In this document: positions 60,103-64,000 of the stretch, one piece after another
How the letters are laid out: each line of letters opens with the position of its first letter
Numbering within the stretch: the first letter of the stretch is position 1
Origin: Palsa-504 sp963839095
GTDB taxonomy: Bacteria; Actinomycetota; Actinomycetes; Streptosporangiales; Streptosporangiaceae
Length of the DNA: 64,000 nt
Reading direction: 5' to 3'
Assembly (NCBI GenBank): GCA_963839095.1
Contig: CAWIUF010000064.1
Coordinates: 186,001-250,000, forward strand
Translations under genes and position numbers: made by a program
Notes under the pieces: model-generated
The model's database searches: none
The model's input: only the letters and a program-made list of their open reading frames with translations
What the model was told of the DNA's origin: nothing

Positions 60103-62340
60103 TTGACCTCTCGGGCGCTTGTCTACGGTGACATCGACCTGAACCTGATCGATGGTTCGGCCATCTGGCTGCAGTCGGTGACCCAGGCGCTGGCCCGGGC
60201 CGGCTGCGCGGTGACCCTGGTGCTGAAGGCGCCCGTCCGCACCAGCCGGCTGATCGCGCCGCTGCTGGCCGAGCCCGGCGTCACCGTCCGGCGGCCGTTC
60301 GAGGAGCACCTGCTCGACGGGCTCGAAGGCACTGGCTCGCTGCGGCCGGCGGCCGCCGTCGAGCTGCTGGCCCGGCTCGACGCCGAACAGCCCCACGACC
60401 TGGTGGTCACTGCGCGGCCGCGCGGTGACCCTGGCGGCGGCCAGGAGCGAGGCGTTCGCCGGGCGGCTGTGGCCGTACCTGACCGACGTCCCGCAGTCCG
60501 TGCCCGGCCTGACGCCCGACGGCGCCGACGAGCTCGAGCTGATCGCCAACGCCGCCCGCTACCTGCTGTGCCAGACCGAGGAGCTCCGCTGCTTCCTGGA
60601 GGGCAGCATCCCCGCGGCCTGCGGCAAGTGCGTGCTGCTGCCGCCGATGCTGGCCGACATCCCCGCCGCCCGCGGCGCGGCGGCGGCGGGCTCCCCGCTG
60701 CGGCTGGTCTACACGGGCAAGTTCGCGCCGCGCTGGAACACGCTGGAGATGACCGGGCTGCCCGGGCTGCTCGCCGCCCGCGGCGTCGCCTCCGAGCTGC
60801 ACATGGCCGGCGACAAGATCCACGACGACGCGTCCGGGTACCAGCAGCGGATGCGGGCCGCGCTCGACACCGAGGGCGTGACCTGGCACGGCGGCCAGTC
60901 CCGGGAAGACGCGATGCGGCTCGCGGCATCCTGCGACATCGGGCTGAGCTGGCGCCATCCCGACCTGGACGCGAGCCTGGAGCTGTCGACCAAGGTGCTG
61001 GAGTTCGGCGCGCTGGGGCTGCCGGTCATCCTCAACCGGACGCCGATGCACGAGGCGCTGCTCGGCGCGGACTACCCGCTGTTCGCGGCGAGCCTGGACG
61101 ACGTGGTGGACGGTGGCGGCCGCGGCGGCCGCCGACCCCGGCCTCTACCGGCTGGCCGCCGACCGGACCAGCCGGGCCGCCGAGCGGTTCACCCTGGACC
61201 GGGCCGCCGAGCGGCTGCGCGGCTACCTCCGGGGGGCCCGGCGGGGTGCGGGCAGCCCCGAGCGGCGGGCTCCGGGGTCGGCTCCCCGGGCCGGCACAGC
61301 CCCGCTGCGCGTGGTGATCGCCGGGCATGACCTCAAGTTCTTCACGCCGCTGCTGAGCTACCTGCGGATGCAGCCGGGCCTGGAGGTCAGGCTGGATCAG
61401 TGGGCCGCGCTCGGCAAGCACGACCCGGCGGCGAGCCGGGACCTGGCGGCCTGGGCCGACGTGGTGGTCTGCGAATGGTGCGGGCCGAACGCGGTCTGGT
61501 ACAGCAGGCACAAGCGGCGCGGCTCGCGGCTGCTGGTCCGGCTGCACCGGTTCGAGCTGCGCTCGCCCTACCCGGGCCAGCTCAAGATCGGCGCCGTGAA
61601 CCAGGTGGTGTGCGTGAGCAAGCACTACGCGCGGCTCACCCGCGAGTACACCGGCTGGCCCGACACCAAGGTGGCGACGGTGCCGAACGCCCTCGACATC
61701 GCCCAGCTCGACCGGCCCAAGCTGGACGGCGCCCGGTTCCACCTCGGCCTGATCGGCATCGTCCCCTCGCGCAAGCGGCTGGACCTGGCCCTCGACGTGC
61801 TGGAGGAGCTGCGCCGCGAGGACGACCGGTACCTGCTGTTCATCAAGTCGGGCATGCCCTGGGAGCACTGGTGGGTGTGGCAGAACCCGGCCGAGCGCGA
61901 GCACTACGCCGACGCGCTGCGCCGGGTGCAGCGGTCGCCGCTGCTGCGCGGGGCGGTGGTGTTCGACGACGCCGGGCCGGACGTGCCCGCGTGGCTGCGG
62001 CGGGTCGGCTTCGTGCTGTCCACCAGCGACGACGAGAGCTTCCACGTGGCCCCGGCCGAGGGCATGGCCTCGCGCGCGGTGCCGGTGCTGCGGCACTGGC
62101 CGGGAGCCGAGACGATCTACGACATGCGCTGGATCCACCGCGGCCCGGCCGAGATGGCCGCCGCGGTCCTGGCCCTCGGCGGACGAGGACGACTGGCGCG
62201 CGGCGGGCGACGACGCGCACGCCCAGGCGGCCGCCGCGTTCAACCTGAACCGGGTGTGCGAGGCCTGGCACGGCCTGCTCACCGCCGACCGGGACCCGGC
62301 GGTGCCCGGGCCGATCCTCGAGCTGCTCGGATCCGGCTGA
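60103..62340 (+). CDS. Tandem two-domain glycosyltransferase, frameshifted
   Basis: About 745 residues with two GT-B modules in one gene. Module 1: RALVYGDIDLNLIDGSAIWL, LRLVYTGKFAPRWNTLEMTG, LELSTKVLEFGALGLPVILN. Module 2: LRVVIAGHDLKFFTPLLSYL, VCEWCGPNAVWYSRHKRRGS, HLGLIGIVPSRKRLDLALDV, STSDDESFHVAPAEGMAS. The junction (RLRGYLRGARRGAGSPERRA) is open in one frame, supporting a true fusion. Frames change near 60415, 61112 and 62180. Two transferases in one chain suggest addition of a disaccharide or alternating residues. Confidence 0.75.
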
Positions 62341-62346
62341 ACCAGG

Positions 62347-64000
62347 ATGTACTTCACGCTCGCCGTCAGCGCGGCCACGGCCGCGCAGCTGCGCCGCGCT
62401 GGCCGGCGCGGCCCGGGACGCCGACCCGCGGGTCATGCCCGTCCCGGGCCCGGCCCGGGTGGCCTGGCGCGCCCCCGACGGACGCGCCGCGGTGCTGCAC
62501 TGGGGCGACCCCCGCGGACGCGGCAGGGGACCGCTTACGCGGGCACCATCTGGGCCGAGGGAGCCGGGGTGCGGGCCCGGACCGGCCTGACCCGGGTCGA
62601 CCCGGTCTACCTGGCCGAGGTCCCCGGGGCGGTGGTGGTCAGCGACCGGGCCAGCTGGGCGGCCGCCGTCACCGGGCGGCTGCGCGACCCCGACCCGGTC
62701 ATGATCGGCGCCTTCCTCAGCCTCGGCTACCCGCTCGGCGGCGCGACCCCCTTCCGCGGCGTCCGCGCGCTGGGCGGCGACCGGCAGCTGCGGGCGGCCG
62801 CCGGGCAGCTCGTGGTGACCCGGGCGGTGCGCGGCCCGCCCGGCCGAAGGCCCGGGCGGGGCGGGTCAGGTGGCCGAGGCGCTGGCCGAGGCGGTCCGGC
62901 CGCTGGGCGAGCGGGCCGCGCCCGTCCAGCTCTCGCTGACCGGGGGCAAGGACTCCAGGCTGGTCGCGGCCGCGCTGACCGCGGCCGGGGTGCCGTTCGC
63001 GGCCCGCACGCACGGGTTCGCCAGCCACCCCGACGTGATCGTCGCGGGCCTGATCGCCAGCCGCCTCGGCGTGGAGCACACGGTCACCGAGCCGGCCGCG
63101 GCCGGGTACCCCCGGTGAGGCGGACGTGCTGCGGCCGGCTCCGGGCGGCGGTGCTCGTGTCCGACGGGATGCTGTCCGCGTTCGAGAACCGTCGGGTCCG
63201 GCCGGACCCGCACGTCCCCGATGGCCCGCCGGTCCCGGTGGAGGCGGGCGGGCACGGCGGGGAACTGCTGCGCGGCGGCTACGCCCAGGCCGCCTGGCGC
63301 GGCCCGGCGGCGCTGCGCGGCGTGGCCGCGGCGGAACTGCTCCGCCGGATGACCACGCGCCGCCTGGGCCTGCTCCGCCCGGGGGCCGCCGAGGCGTACC
63401 TGGCCAGCCTGGTCCCGGCGGCCGCGGCGCTGGCCCGCGGGCCGCTGGCCGCGCTCGACGGCTTCTACCTGGCGAACCGGGCGGGCCGCTGGTCGGCCGC
63501 GGCCCGGCAGGCGTACCTGCTCCGGTCACCGCTGGCCCAGCCCCTGTTCGCCGACCGCGTGGTGCGCGCCGCGCGCGCCGTCCCGCTGCGGCACCGGATG
63601 AGCGACCGGCTGCACCGCGACGTGCTCGGCCTGCTCTGCCCGGGGCTGCTGGACATCCCGCTGGCGGGCAGCCCCTGGCACGGCGAGCCGCGCACCCCGG
63701 CTACCGTGCTGACCGCTCCGCCAGGACCCGGGACCGCGGACTGGCGGCGGGACTCCGCCGGGACCGTGGCCCGCTTCCTGCGCGGTTACGTCCTGGATCA
63801 CGGCGAGGCGGGCCCGGTGTTCGGCATCGTGCGCCGGCGGGCCGCCGAACGCTGCCTGGCTCGCGCCGCAGGCCGACCCGCAGGCGGCCTGGGCGCTGGC
63901 CACCCTGGCCGCGCTGCTGTCCGGTGACTGGCTCAGCGCCCGCGAGCCGGCCGCCCGGACGGCCAGGCCCCGGCACGCGCCTAGCTCGGCCCGGCCTAGC
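62347..64000 (+). CDS. Asparagine-synthase-like ATP-pyrophosphatase, frameshifted, runs off window
   Basis: PP-loop domain: VQLSLTGGKDSRLVAAALTA (the SGGxDS motif as TGGKDS), AARTHGFASHPDVIVAGLIA then SRLGVEHTV. The N-terminal part (TRVDPVYLAEVPGAVVVSDR, LSLGYPLGGATPFRGVRALG) is the remnant N-terminal fold of AsnB without the catalytic Cys2. The C-terminal helical part matches AsnB-like proteins of glycan clusters (FYLANRAGRWSAAARQAYLL, LFADRVVRAARAVPLRHRMS). Frame changes near 62390, 62850 and 63115. Probably amidates or activates a carboxyl group on the glycan. No stop seen before the window end. Confidence 0.7.

Noticed and set aside
57195..60131. A 978-residue open frame joining wecB to the next protein
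   Set aside because: wecB and the following gene are separate families; the frame passes through the second half of wecB in the wrong register because of a one-base indel near 57970.

Overview
The window is very GC-rich, with GTG starts, GTGA/ATGA stop-start overlaps and actinomycete-specific families (DUF6879, DUF2637, DUF2332, XRE-TPR regulators). It is chromosomal DNA of a filamentous-type actinomycete, probably near Streptosporangiales, although I cannot fix the genus. A dominant property is the number of one-base indels, often in G/C runs, that split otherwise recognisable genes. Many are more likely draft-assembly errors than true pseudogenes. I give gene spans across the indels and say where the frame changes.

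1-14.2 kb: a VOC protein, an acyltransferase and a GNAT enzyme, then a large tandem duplication. Units at about 3005-8578 and 8579-14146 each carry a structured leader, a secreted NlpC/P60 hydrolase, a convergent proline-rich membrane protein, a TetR regulator, two alpha/beta hydrolases and a DUF2332 protein. Copy 1 is more broken than copy 2, and a third DUF2332 scrap lies at 15.95 kb. 14.2-24.3 kb: a run of small, often degraded chromosomal genes (hemerythrin, DUF6879, nitrilase, SRPBCC, DHFR-like, SnoaL, MerR, phosphotransferase, VOC).

24.3-49.5 kb: an apparent mobile island. A near-identical 22/23-nt sequence lies beside a tyrosine integrase (24.34 kb) and at the 3' end of the RNase P RNA gene (49.46 kb), suggesting insertion at rnpB. 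Cargo in order: (i) the 3' half of a BREX locus (pglZ fragment, brxD, brxHI) with a DEDD exonuclease, using CTC-leucine codons unlike the rest of the window; (ii) a minus-strand chain of tightly overlapping genes, 40.07 to 30.74 kb. These encode a resolvase-like protein, an HATPase, an NAD epimerase, a thymidylate-synthase homologue with Asp at the base-recognition position, a NodU/TobZ carbamoyltransferase, a glycosyltransferase, a P-loop kinase, a methyltransferase, two APH-type kinases and a histidine phosphatase. A divergent XRE-TPR/YdcF/WbqC operon sits beside it. The set looks like a pyrimidine-modification or nucleoside pathway; (iii) a translationally coupled three-gene cassette resembling accessory subunits of an SMC/Wadjet-type complex without its ATPase; (iv) relaxase, MobC, DUF2637 and a candidate oriT. 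Integrase/pglZ (25.4 kb) and cassette/relaxase (46.2 kb) meet at sharp junctions where both partners look truncated.

49.5-64 kb: rnpB, an AlkZ-like DNA glycosylase, then a surface-polysaccharide cluster. It holds a membrane glycosyltransferase, GT4 enzymes, a UDP-sugar dehydrogenase, UDP-GlcNAc 2-epimerase (wecB), a tandem two-domain glycosyltransferase and an asparagine-synthase-like protein cut by the window end. WecB plus the dehydrogenase suggest UDP-ManNAc/uronate supply.
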